From the NCBI GenBank assembly GCA_018257865.1, contig JAEUBA010000043.1:124001-188000 (forward strand): a DNA stretch of 64,000 nt, read 5' to 3'. This DNA is from Stereocaulon alpinum (taxonomy: Eukaryota > Ascomycota > Lecanoromycetes > Lecanorales > Stereocaulaceae). The stretch's first letter is position 1. Each line of letters opens with the position of its first letter. A program made the translations under genes and the position numbers. Below are positions 25,371 to 35,111 of the stretch, in pieces. The notes beneath the pieces were generated by a model, which worked only from the letters and a program-made list of their open reading frames with translations, had not been told where the DNA came from and searched no databases.

Positions 25371-26266
25371 GTTGACTGTGATCGAGGAAGTCGAGCGGAA
25401 GGCTCAAGACTGAGGAAGACTAAAGTGACTTATGGGTGTTAAGAAATGAGGGTAGACGATCCGCGCGACCAAGGCGTTGTCTCTGGAATTCCCGGTCATC
25501 CACGCCGCACTTGCATTATAGAAAGTAGAGAGTTCGTGACTAAGTGATTGATGGGGTAGCTGCAGGAGCTTTGCTGCATTAGGAGACTTGGTGGTTCTTT
25601 GTTTGCCCTTCGTTTCTAGCAAGATCACACTGAAGCTCACTACTTTACCATGGCCCTAAGGCGCTTATCTCGCTTAGCGCGTTTGATGGATAGCTTCAAC
25701 GTGAGTATAACGCAAAAGCTTACAGTTTTCAGGCGAATCTAACACATCATATGTGACGATCACCCAATTCCAAAGGTGGGAGTTGCGAAGGGGACGTCAT
25801 GGAAATGTGTTCAGGACAGGCGATATTTTTAAAGAATACATTGTTTGTTATCTGCCTACGAGAGCAAACCTCACATCGATTACAAGCACACAAGTTGAAA
25901 GGATTATCACTTAAGAACCCTTCTTCACTGGGTCTAGAATAGCTCTAACGTGAGAGTTGCCAAACGCTGATGTCAAGGATATTTCCGAGGATTCTATTAG
26001 ACACTAGGCCTAATTTTTGTCTGAACTTAGATAACAGATGCTCCTGCCGAACGCTCCCTCCCACGATGTATGGTCAACAATCCTAAGTGTCACTGCACAT
26101 TGTTCAGTTTGCTATTCCCCTTGCAAGTTCGCCCCAGTCGGCTAGACTTGAGACTTTGAATCTAGGTTGAACCATACAGAAACATCTGCTCTCCTCGTTA
26201 GAAACCACTTTACCCCAATCAAAGAACCAATCCGTGAAACGCTTCTAACCGATCATCAGACAGACC
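25371..26266. promoter_or_regulatory. Divergent promoter region (TFIIF alpha / nucleotidyltransferase)
   Basis: The 896 bp between two divergent start codons holds no frame with recognisable content and no repeat. It must contain the promoters of both neighbours; I can name no specific site with confidence. Confidence 0.5.
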
Positions 26267-28831
26267 ATGGCGGGCCGCCGCATTGATATGTCACACATGA
26301 ATGGATCAGAAGCTCTTCCATCTAGTGGCAGACCTCGGGTCAATCTACCAGGCAACCAACCCCGGGTGAACTTACCAACAATGACTTCTTCACACGGGGC
26401 AGCAAATCCACCACACACTCATCATGTGGCCGCTGCTGAGCCTAGTGTGGCTACTCTTGATCATTCCTTTTCAGTTCTAGGTTCGCCACCAATACCGCAA
26501 GTCAATCTTCCCCTTGAGAGCCACCTACGGGGCATGATCTTGAGCAATGGACCGCCAGGAGGGCCTCAACCCCGTCAAGATGGCGTGAATCAGGGACACT
26601 ACTCCAACCAAAGGCCCAATCAGGCCCACAGGAGGCAGCACGATACTCACCCAAACAGCAATCTACCAGCGAACCGGCGCTTCCACGCACAAGATCCTTG
26701 GCGAGGTTTGCCCCAGGTGGGAGCTCGTCCCCGTCTGCAACTTCAATATGCGGGCCTCGATTCTTCAAATCAGGTTTTATCTGGTCATACCCCAGGCTTC
26801 TTCCGACCACCTGCACCACATAGACAACTGTACAATCCAAATGGTGGGCCATGTTCTGGACAAAGTAACCGATTTTCGGCGCAGAGCAATAGAGCAAATG
26901 TTCAAGCACAGGTTGATTACCTTGATACCTTGGCTTTTGAGCAGATACCTAAAATCGAGATCAGTCACGAAGAATTCGCCGAGAAGCAGGCGCTACGATC
27001 TTCCCTGGAACAAGTCTGCCGCAAGACGGTATCTGAATGGGAAATCGCTCACACAGACCCCAATTTCGTGGCTGAAAGTGTAGAGTTGAAGTGTTTCGGC
27101 AGTTTAAGCACCACTTTTGCTACCAAATCCTCGGACATGGACCTGGTTATTGTCTCATCTTCTTCGAGACCATCCCCTTCCGCGCCGGAGTCGGAGCTGC
27201 CCAGATCCATTGAAAAAGCCTTGCTTGACATGGGATACGGTGCTAGACTCCTGACCAGGACAAGAGTCCCTATCATAAGATTCTGCGAAAAGCCTAGCCC
27301 GGAGCTCGCGCAATCGCTCTTGGAGGAACGCTCAAAGTGGGAGAAGGAACGAGACAAACCACCAAAAGCCCCAAAAAGGAAGGAGAACAAACAGCCTAAA
27401 ACGTTAAAAGAAGACGGGCCTGATCTCACCTTGCCACAGAATCGGCCTGGCAACTTACCGGAGAACAGCGACGATCTACATGGTTCAATCCCTAACCACA
27501 GTGAAGAACCTCCCCAAAAATCGGCTTCATTGTCATCGAATGTCCAGAGTAACACTACGCCTTTGTCAGACAATGCGGGACACCCTGACAAGAAGACCGA
27601 CGGTCGAGGTGGGAACCCACCGCCTCCCATGGAAAAGGAAGGAACAAACCCCAGTCTACTAGCTAAGTCCGAAGGAGAACTTACCCGACTTTATAGGCTT
27701 GCTATGCTCGAAGGATGGTATGAACCCGCAGAACGCCAGATTATCAACACCTTTATTCAGGCAGTTGAGAAGAATGGCACCCGTGAAGATGTAAAAGCGA
27801 TGGCCCGGTCCCGCTTGCAAGAGCTGCCAAATGTCCTCGGTCGATATCGCGCTCCACCGGAAGCACATCACCTCGAATTTCCTAAGATTGGCGTTGGCAT
27901 TCAATGCGATATTAACTTCTCGAACCATTTGGCGCTGCACAACTCCCATCTTCTTAAATGCTACTCACTCTGTGATTCCCGTGTACGTCGAATGGTACTC
28001 TTCGTGAAAGCCTGGTCCAAAAGGCGCAAGATAAACACTCCCTACCACGGAACACTGTCATCATACGGATACGTTCTTATGGTTCTTCACTACCTGGTCA
28101 ATATTGCAAACCCTCCGGTTGTTCCAAATTTACAGCGGATGCCTCAGGCTTTGCAGGATGAGCTCTCAAGTAAAGAGATTTCATTTGAAGGCCACGACAT
28201 CCGCTTCTTCAGGAATGAGAAAGCTATAGAAGAGCTTCGAAGGAAAAAGGAGATTACCGTTAACGAGGAGTCTGTAGGGTCTTTGTTACGGGGTTTCTTC
28301 CATTATTTCGCCCAGCAAGGATACACCTCCCCGGGTGGCGGATTCCATTGGACGCTAGATACGCTGTCACTGCGCACGATCGGAGGGATCCTGCCCAAGC
28401 AAAGAAAGGGTTGGACAGGAGCGAAGACAGAGACAGTGGAAATGGCGGGGCCAGGACCCACGCAAACCAAGGAAGTGCGTCAACGATACCTCTTCGCAAT
28501 TGAGGATCCTTTTGAAATTGAACATAACATTGCTCGCACGGTGGTTCATAACGGGATTGTTGCCATACGAGACGAGTTCAGGCGGGCCCACCGACTTATC
28601 GAAGATGCGGGCTATATCCGTGGGAAGGGACTGGAAGATCTGTTCGCGGAAGCAGAGGATAAGGAGAATCTACAGTATCGTGCCTTTGGTCCTCGGCCTA
28701 GAGACCAAGGAGCAGCGAAAGGAGCCGGGAAGAGGGCGGATGAGCAAAGAAATGGCGGCAATGGAGGGTCTGCGCCCACTACAGTAGGTAGTAGTGTTGG
28801 GCAGAATGTCACAGTTCAGCAACAGCAATAG
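26267..28831 (+). CDS. Cid1/Trf-type poly(A)/poly(U) nucleotidyltransferase
   Basis: A single exon of 854 aa starts at an ATG preceded by stops in all frames. Residues 1-225 are Pro/Asn/Gln-rich and disordered. The polymerase-beta-like core begins near residue 230: the FGSLSTTFATKSSDMDLVIV motif gives catalytic Asp290 and Asp292, and the third Asp is 548 (IQCDINF). A PAP-associated domain follows (LLKCYSLCDSRVRRMVLFVK, WSKRRKINTPYHGTLSSYGY, HYLVNIANPP). The tail is low complexity. Such enzymes add untemplated A, U or C/U nucleotides to RNA 3' ends, in the cytoplasm (Cid1, Aspergillus CutA/CutB) or nucleus (Trf4). The core is interrupted between Asp292 and Asp548 by a long disordered insertion. 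CutB/CutA orthology is a guess; the nucleotide preference cannot be read here. Confidence 0.87.
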   Translation: MAGRRIDMSHMNGSEALPSSGRPRVNLPGNQPRVNLPTMTSSHGAANPPHTHHVAAAEPSVATLDHSFSVLGSPPIPQVNLPLESHLRGMILSNGPPGGPQPRQDGVNQGHYSNQRPNQAHRRQHDTHPNSNLPANRRFHAQDPWRGLPQVGARPRLQLQYAGLDSSNQVLSGHTPGFFRPPAPHRQLYNPNGGPCSGQSNRFSAQSNRANVQAQVDYLDTLAFEQIPKIEISHEEFAEKQALRSSLEQVCRKTVSEWEIAHTDPNFVAESVELKCFGSLSTTFATKSSDMDLVIVSSSSRPSPSAPESELPRSIEKALLDMGYGARLLTRTRVPIIRFCEKPSPELAQSLLEERSKWEKERDKPPKAPKRKENKQPKTLKEDGPDLTLPQNRPGNLPENSDDLHGSIPNHSEEPPQKSASLSSNVQSNTTPLSDNAGHPDKKTDGRGGNPPPPMEKEGTNPSLLAKSEGELTRLYRLAMLEGWYEPAERQIINTFIQAVEKNGTREDVKAMARSRLQELPNVLGRYRAPPEAHHLEFPKIGVGIQCDINFSNHLALHNSHLLKCYSLCDSRVRRMVLFVKAWSKRRKINTPYHGTLSSYGYVLMVLHYLVNIANPPVVPNLQRMPQALQDELSSKEISFEGHDIRFFRNEKAIEELRRKKEITVNEESVGSLLRGFFHYFAQQGYTSPGGGFHWTLDTLSLRTIGGILPKQRKGWTGAKTETVEMAGPGPTQTKEVRQRYLFAIEDPFEIEHNIARTVVHNGIVAIRDEFRRAHRLIEDAGYIRGKGLEDLFAEAEDKENLQYRAFGPRPRDQGAAKGAGKRADEQRNGGNGGSAPTTVGSSVGQNVTVQQQQ

Positions 28832-29877
28832 GGAAAGAGACCTGTGCTTCTCTATAGCCTTGCATAGACATAATGTACAATATTTGGCATTTCACGAGCA
28901 AGACGAAGAATGTTCAACTCAACAACATGGCGACTGCTCTATAAAAATTGCCCGTACTACAATCCTGTTAATCCCGACATGTTATAGTGCATCGGTGACA
29001 TATGTTATATTTTCGTGCTTTCGTAGAATTTTCCACTTCAATTCCCCATCTCAGCTTGGCGCATATAGGCGACAGAAATCTGCCCCAAGCTCAGTCGAAG
29101 CTCGCTCGGGGGCTACCGCTTTAGCGAGGGAGCTAGGTGAACAGGGGTAATACAGTACCCTACCCTAATAATATAATACCTTATCTAGGTAATAAATACT
29201 TTACGCTTACCCTTTCTTTCTACCTACTAAGACCTCTTATTTAGTATGTCAGGGGCCTATAAAGGGAAAGACCATGTACTTGTACAATCATTAATTGTGG
29301 TAAACTTGATAAATTCCTATTGACGAAGCTATTGAAATAAGGCCCTGCGGAAGGCTTCCGTAGGTATGTATATTACTCTTACCGTAACAGGGCCGGCCTA
29401 GAGTTAAGTTATGGGGGTGGATAAGACTAGGAGAATCTATCTAAGGAGGTAAGATAGATACAGAGAAGGATCTGGAGATATATGTATTTAGTAGGATGTT
29501 TCCTGGTAGATCGCAATTAAGCCTTTTTACCAACATCATTACAGACATCACGGTTCACCCCGCGTCAATATCTTTACGGAGTGGTTCTTTGCTGGATTCG
29601 CTCGAGTAACGGGTAATCGTATCGACGGGGATGATAGACGTGCGGTATACGATATAAGTCTATGGCAAAGTGGAAGATAGGGTGGAACGTCTACTTCTCA
29701 TGAGGAATCAACGGAATGCTAGCTCATGTTGAAGAAACGAAGTCAGCATTTCGAAATAGATTTTGCATAAGGAAATAGGAGTAGTTCCATATGAGTTAGG
29801 AGAGCGCAAGTTAGATGCATAGACGTGAGACGGGAAGAGGAGAGGATTAAACGAGTGATGTATGCTCAGTACCTCAT
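28832..29877. other. Convergent intergenic region with AT-rich, RIP-like part
   Basis: This lies downstream of both neighbouring genes. From about 29140 to 29330 the sequence becomes TA-rich with few CA/TG, like RIP-degraded repeat DNA; a nearly degenerate transposon fragment is possible. A GGCCCTG...CAGGGCC inverted repeat lies at 29341-29394. No coding frame is supported. Confidence 0.5.
29341..29394. repeat. 54-bp inverted-repeat structure
   Basis: GGCCCTG at 29341-29347 and CAGGGCC at 29388-29394 are perfect inverted arms enclosing a smaller near-palindrome (CGGAAG-GC-TTCCG, with one base shared). It could be a hairpin or a relic of a small inverted-repeat element; no target duplication was identified. 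Confidence 0.5.
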
Positions 29878-32726
29878 CTACATCCCCAATTTCCCAACGT
29901 TGTAGACGTTATCGATCTGGTCGGCCTTCCTCATCGCCTCCAGAGTCTGCACATGCTCCTTACCTAGCGCATGGCTATAAAGCTTCGCTGCCTCTCGAAA
30001 CAACGTTTGCGCCTTACCCAAGTCATTCTCACCTTCTCTGACCTGCGCAAGACAAAATCTAGTATCAGCCTCCGGTTTCGCAATACCGCTAATTTCCCAA
30101 CCGTCCAATGCACGTAGGAAGAATCGTCCCGCTTCAACTAAATTCCCCTGCTTCATGAACAAAAGTCCAAGATTATGGAAGGTTGTGATCGTTGATGCGT
30201 GTGCGGAGCCGCGGAAAGCTTCAAGCGTTTGCGAAGCTCTGCGTAGCATTTCCTCCGCTTCTTCAAGCCGGCCTTGCGAGTAGTAGAGCAAAGCGATATT
30301 GTTGACTGTCTGCTGGGTCACCATGCCATTTGGCCCAGCGCATTTCTCTAGACCAGTCAAGGCGCGTTGGTAGAATTGTTCTGCCTTGACGAGGTCGCCT
30401 TGAAGGAGAAAGACGGATGCGAGGTGATCGACGACGTTGAGCGTGTACTTGTCCATTGCACCTGAGGTCTCTTCTCGGCCCGTCAAGGCCTGTGTCAGCA
30501 AGGTTTCAGCGCTTTGTGCAAGACCCTTTTTCAGATGTACAATGCCGAGGCCATTAAGAGCACTTAGTGTTGAGACAAACCACGCTTCATGAGTGGCAAA
30601 CTCGCCTAAATGAGTACCCTCATAATGCATACCAGTTGAATCTAGCTTGTCATCTTGGGTGTAGAATTGAAGGCCAAGAACTGTGCTAATCGGGGTCTCA
30701 CTGGTCATCTGTCCAGGGGGTGTCTTCCCCAACTTAACGAAAAGTTGATTATATGATGTTTCCGATTTCTGTAGCTCACCGAGGTCGTTGTACATGTTAG
30801 CAAGCACATTTTGGATGGCAGGTGTTATCTCGTCAGGTTGCTCGTTTATCGCCCGCTCAATGAGGTCTCCTGTCTCCCTATGCCGGCCCAGTCGTCTGTA
30901 GAAGCTTCCAAAAGAGATCATGGCGCTCATCAAAGTATGGGAGACATGTTTGCCCCCTGCATGATAGATATGATCGTTCTCGACCGCTTTGTTCAAGTGA
31001 CTCAGAACCTCGCTCTTCTCTCTGAATGGCATTTCTTTTGTATCGCCTCCACCGACATAGAGATGCAATATTTGAATCGCCTCTTCAGTAAATCTTCCTC
31101 GTGCATGTTCGTCAATGCGCAACTTGAGCCACTCTGCTACTAGAGGATGAAAAGAAAATCGCGTGTCATCGCTCATGATATCGATGCTCTAGATAATCGA
31201 GACGCCAAGAAGACGAACAACGCAATCTTGATATCTGTCTTTATCCCATACGCCGTCACTCAAGAAGCCGCTGAGCCAAGCAGGTTTCGCCTCAGATACC
31301 TCATAGTAGTGCTTGAACAGCCCCTCCGAAATATGGGCGGTGTCTAGAAAAGCAGATACGGTCAGAAGATGTATTATTGATTCGCGATTCTCGGCCGAGG
31401 TTTCAAGCTCTTCGAACGACATTTCCCAAGTAGTGAAGACGGATAACGGTTCTTCAGCTCCATCGGATCGGACTCTGCGATACTCCCAATTTGCTGCAGT
31501 ACACCTCAGTATTACCGCGCGTCTTTTTGCATATAGCATAATGAAAGCGTCGAGCGGAATCTGCCGAGTGCTAATATACGTCGCAGATTGATCGATAGCA
31601 AGAGCAAGACCTCCCAGCTTCTCCACAATACTATGAGCGTCTCGGATATTTTCTGTAGTATACTCACACCTCGACTGCAGTAACAGTAATTCGATGCCTT
31701 CTGGTATCGGCATTGGACCAACCTCAACGCTGCTACCAAGTCTTTTCGAATCTGTATGCCGGCTAGTGCAAAGAATACTGACACGGTAAGGAAAGAACTC
31801 CTTTATATTCAGAAATTTGCCCGGTCGGTCATAATTGTCAAAAACAAATAACACATGCTCGGCAAAGCCCTCAATGGCTTTGAAAACATACGCTCTCGCA
31901 GCTTCAGGGGTGGGAAATCTGGACCCATTTGGCGATAATTTGGTCGCCATACCTTCAAAGCTACGGGACGTCGTGGCTGATGAAGAGGCATCGATCCAAA
32001 AGATGGAATACTCTGGTCGCAAAAGTCTGCAATATTCCAGAGCCAGCTGTGTTTTGCCTTGTCCTGAGACCTGTCAATACCCTGGCTATGATCAATGAAA
32101 TGCAACTAACCACCCATGCCGAAAAGTACGCAAATCTTCGAATGTGTATGAGAACCTTCATTGTTCCTAAAACAGGAAGCGATTGCCTCAAGCAGGTTAT
32201 TTCGTCCCACGAAGTGATGCACTGCCATGGCGGGAACTTCATAGTATTTCGGATGTTTCTTGGCATCCGCGACGCTTTCTCCAGGAACCATGGTGCTGAG
32301 ATGACTGAAGTATAACGTAAGGGTAGATTTGTATGCTTCGAGAGTGCGCTGGATGTCTCCGATGGCCTTCTCGGACCGGATGCTCTTGACAACTTTCTTA
32401 GCCTTTTGCGCAAATGAATCGCCCTCTGCGGGGAGACAGTCGTCCAGATAACTTTCGAGAAGACCTGTGAGTCTTATACATCCTTCAACGGTGCAAACCA
32501 AGGCTTTTTGGCTTTCCAAATCTATGGTGTCTTCATCGCATGCTCTTTTGATTTGCTTGAAGGTCTGAATCAGCAAAGGAAGTTGTTCGTTCAATGTGAT
32601 AAAGATGTGGGGCGGATTTTTGGTTCTGGCGAGATAGTACTCCAGCCGATGGGCCACTTTGCCCGACATTTCAATGCAGGTAATGATGGAGGCTACAACT
32701 CCGATGGCAAGAACGATCTCGGCCAT
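29878..32726 (-). pseudogene. SesA-like/NB-ARC/TPR (NLR-type STAND) gene with in-frame stop
   Basis: Exons 32726-32111 and 32063-29878 (47-bp intron through the P-loop, phase 1) form one frame of 934 codons broken only by an amber TAG at 31191-31189 (codon 497). Residues 1-150 resemble the SesA-type N-terminal domain of fungal STAND proteins. An FVGR linker precedes the nucleotide-binding domain: P-loop GMGGQGKTQLA at about 203-212, Walker B-like HVLFVFDNYD, ILCTSR sensor, and GGLALAIDQ. A winged-helix-type region (WDKDRYQDCVVRLLGVSII, then the stop, then RFSFHPLVAEW) leads into TPR repeats over about 300 residues. Such proteins are signalling switches in fungal heterokaryon incompatibility and innate defence. 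The stop separates sensor from switch. If translated as is, a 496-aa truncated product results. A 63-bp intron that would remove the stop is possible, but it would delete conserved winged-helix residues. Confidence 0.8.
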
Positions 32727-32803
32727 GTGCTGTTAAGTTTCCACGTGACATTGCCGCCCGTCCGGGAAACGGTTTCAACCTTGTAAGTTATTGGAACCCG
32801 ATT

Positions 32804-32827
32804 GGTAGGCAGGTAGGCAGGTAGGCA
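32804..32827 (+). repeat. GGTAGGCA tandem repeat, three units
   Basis: Three perfect 8-bp GGTAGGCA copies run in register about 80 bp upstream of the NLR-type gene start codon. Confidence 0.9.
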
Positions 32828-33020
32828 GTTGATACGAATCCGATCAATCCACGTTCTCACATTGCAGACAGAGTAGCTAGTATCTAGAGAAGCTCATCAC
32901 AGTCTTTGGCGGTATGGAGTAGACCTCATTAGTTGGTTTCGACATGCAATATCGGACCTTGATGAAAGCTATCGACTTGCAAGCCTGATAAGAGGAGGGA
33001 TAAGGACGTGCTACTGGGCT

Positions 33021-33050
33021 TTGCATTACTTTGCATTGCTTTGCATTACT
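33021..33050 (+). repeat. TTGCATTACT tandem repeat, three units
   Basis: Three 10-bp units occur, the middle one reading TTGCATTGCT. They lie in the divergent promoter region. Confidence 0.9.
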
Positions 33051-33130
33051 CGAGATGACCCCCCAATGCAATTTACCACCCAAATGAACAGGCAATTAGG
33101 CAGCAATTCCCCCACTTCCAAAGGGGCGCA

Positions 33131-33170
33131 GTCACCCAGGATCACCCAGGATCACCCAGGATCACCCAAG
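33131..33170 (+). repeat. ATCACCCAGG tandem repeat, four units
   Basis: Four 10-bp units (GTCACCCAGG, two ATCACCCAGG, ATCACCCAAG) lie 101-140 bp upstream of the HGH1 start codon. Confidence 0.9.
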
Positions 33171-33270
33171 AATAAAGCGGCGCTCACCCTAGACCCGATG
33201 GAGAGTGAGGTCGAGGCAGATTCCTGTCACCTTGGCATTCTCTCCGATTAACAACCTCTTACATCTCACA

Positions 33271-34733
33271 ATGCCCACGGAATTGGAAGAAGTACGTGAT
33301 TTCTCACCTTGATACCTGCCCTACCACTGACAAAGGCATATAGCTTGTCGAGTTCCTGCACCATGGCAACACCCAGATACGTCAGATCGGTTGGCACATC
33401 CTTCCTGTCGCTAGAGATGACAGGCTCACATCCCGGCAGCGGCGGAGAACCTCGTTCCCTACTCCAAGGCTCAGCCGAATATATTCAAGACGGGACAATG
33501 TGCTCCGGTGAAAGATCTGAAGCTACTGGTCAGAGACTATGCTGTGAGCGAGGGAGAATTCGAACATCTAGGAGCGCCAAAAGCTAATATTCGACATACA
33601 GTCAATCTCAAAGAATGTCCTGACGATCCTGATCAACATCTCCTCCGACCAAGAAGTCTTGAAGCTCCTGGCTGAAGATGACGCCTTCCTCGAGACGCTG
33701 CTTGGACGAGTGACAGTATGTCAGTTGCCCCGCCTCTCCCCACATTTCAGCATTCTACTCCTCCCAGTTACTGCATCCTTAGGCACAGGTCTGACATGTC
33801 TAGAGCCCCAAAGAACCCAACGCCAACGAACTCTCCATGCTCCTCGCCAACCTCGCCAAATCCCCCTCCATCGAACGTCTCATAACCCTCCAACGCGCCA
33901 AAGTGCCCGACCTCTCCCCCTCACCACTAGCAATAACACAGCTCATCGAGCTCTTCAACCGCGGTGCAAATGGCGGCTACAACAAAGACGCCAACTACGA
34001 CTACCTAGCCTACCTCTTCGCAGACCTAGCAAAAGTACCCTCCTTTCCCCCCTCCCCCTCCACAACCAATCTCCCAACACTAACAGCCTACCCCACACAG
34101 TACCCCACCTTCACAACCTACCTAACAACACCCACCCCCGACACCCCCCACGACCCCATCCCCCTAACCCACTTCCTCCCACACACAACCTCCCCCTCCC
34201 CACCCCGCCGCCTCGGAACCGCCTCCCTCCTAAAAAACACAACCTACCTGCACCCCTCGCCCCCCTCCCTCCTCCCCCCCCCACACACCCTCCTCGCCCC
34301 CCTCCTCCTCCCCCTCTGCTCCCCCTCGCAAACCGCCATCTCAGAAGAAGAAATGGATCTCCTCCCTGAAGAATGCCAATACCTGACCCCCGATCATATC
34401 CCAGAGACGGATAAAGAGGTCGTCAAGATCCATCTGGAGACGCTGTGGTTATTGGCTAGCAGGGGTGGGGCGGAGGGGAGGAAGGTGATGAGGGGTCGGG
34501 GGGTTTATGTTGTTGTTAGGGAACTGCATTTGGGGTGGGAGGGGGAGGATGAGGGGGTTCGGAGGGGGTGTGAGAGGGTTGTTGAGGTGCTTATGGGGGA
34601 TGAGGAGGGGGTGGGGGAGAAGGTGGTGGGAGGGAAGGAGGAAGGTGGGGAGGGGGGGAGGATGGTCACGCAGAAGGATGTTGTAGAAGAGGAGGAGGAG
34701 GATGAGGATGATGAGATTGTGCCGATATTCTAG
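33271..34733 (+). CDS. HGH1: HGH1-like eEF2-folding chaperone
   Basis: Five exons, 33271-33291, 33344-33389, 33440-33543, 33602-33715 and 33804-34733, are phase-consistent and give 404 aa, close to yeast Hgh1 (394). The first exon encodes only MPTELEE. Armadillo-like helical repeats run through the protein (LVEFLHHGNTQIRQIAAENL, VLTILINISSDQEVLKLLA, PNANELSMLLANLAK, LIELFNRGANGGYNKDANYDY, GTASLLKN). The acidic C-terminus ends DEDDEIVPIF. Hgh1 works with TRiC and Hsp90 to fold elongation factor 2; that role here is by homology. The short unspliced frames in this interval are fragments of this gene. The last exon has an unusual composition: C-runs on the coding strand up to about 34330, then G-runs from about 34440 to 34690. 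Confidence 0.9.
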
Positions 34734-35111
34734 ATCTGTTGTATAGGACGATTTATATCATATCATATATTGGATACAATCAATGTACTCGTAGCTAAAT
34801 TATCCATCCTGCTTCGTCCCACCACAGCATCCAATATACCCCACAAGAACGATCCCGTACCATGATATGCCAACTGATCCTCCGCATCCATCACATCATC
34901 GAGCCACCAATTAATTGACCTCGAGCAGATCGTAAATCAGGAAACCCCTCGCTCTTGCAGTGGAGGTTGAAACACAACCGCCTGGCACCAAAAGTGCTAT
35001 TAACGCGGGAAGCCATATTTAGCGGTCATGTCTAGGATTGCTCCTTCGTATCCGTAGCTTCGTATCGTGTGCAGCATCATGCATCTCAGTTGCTCGAATG
35101 CATACCAAAAT
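34734..35111. other. Convergent intergenic region
   Basis: This short stretch lies between the stops of HGH1 (plus) and the OPT gene (minus). No gene, repeat or RNA signature was recognised. Confidence 0.5.

Larger units (their letters stand above)
32727..33270. other. Divergent promoter region with three minisatellites
   Basis: This lies between the starts of the NLR-type gene (minus) and HGH1 (plus). It contains three unrelated short tandem arrays (32804-32827, 33021-33050, 33131-33170), annotated separately. No coding frame is supported. Confidence 0.6.

Noticed and set aside
31192..31254. 63-bp intron (GTATGG...CTAG) that would remove the amber codon in the NLR-type gene
   Set aside because: It would delete winged-helix residues (VWDKDRYQDCVVRLL) that look conserved in the family; kept only as an alternative to be tested by RNA-seq.
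33659..34369. 236-codon plus-strand frame overlapping HGH1
   Set aside because: It reads the C-rich HGH1 exon in the wrong frame, giving Pro/Leu/His-rich nonsense; the spliced HGH1 model explains the region.
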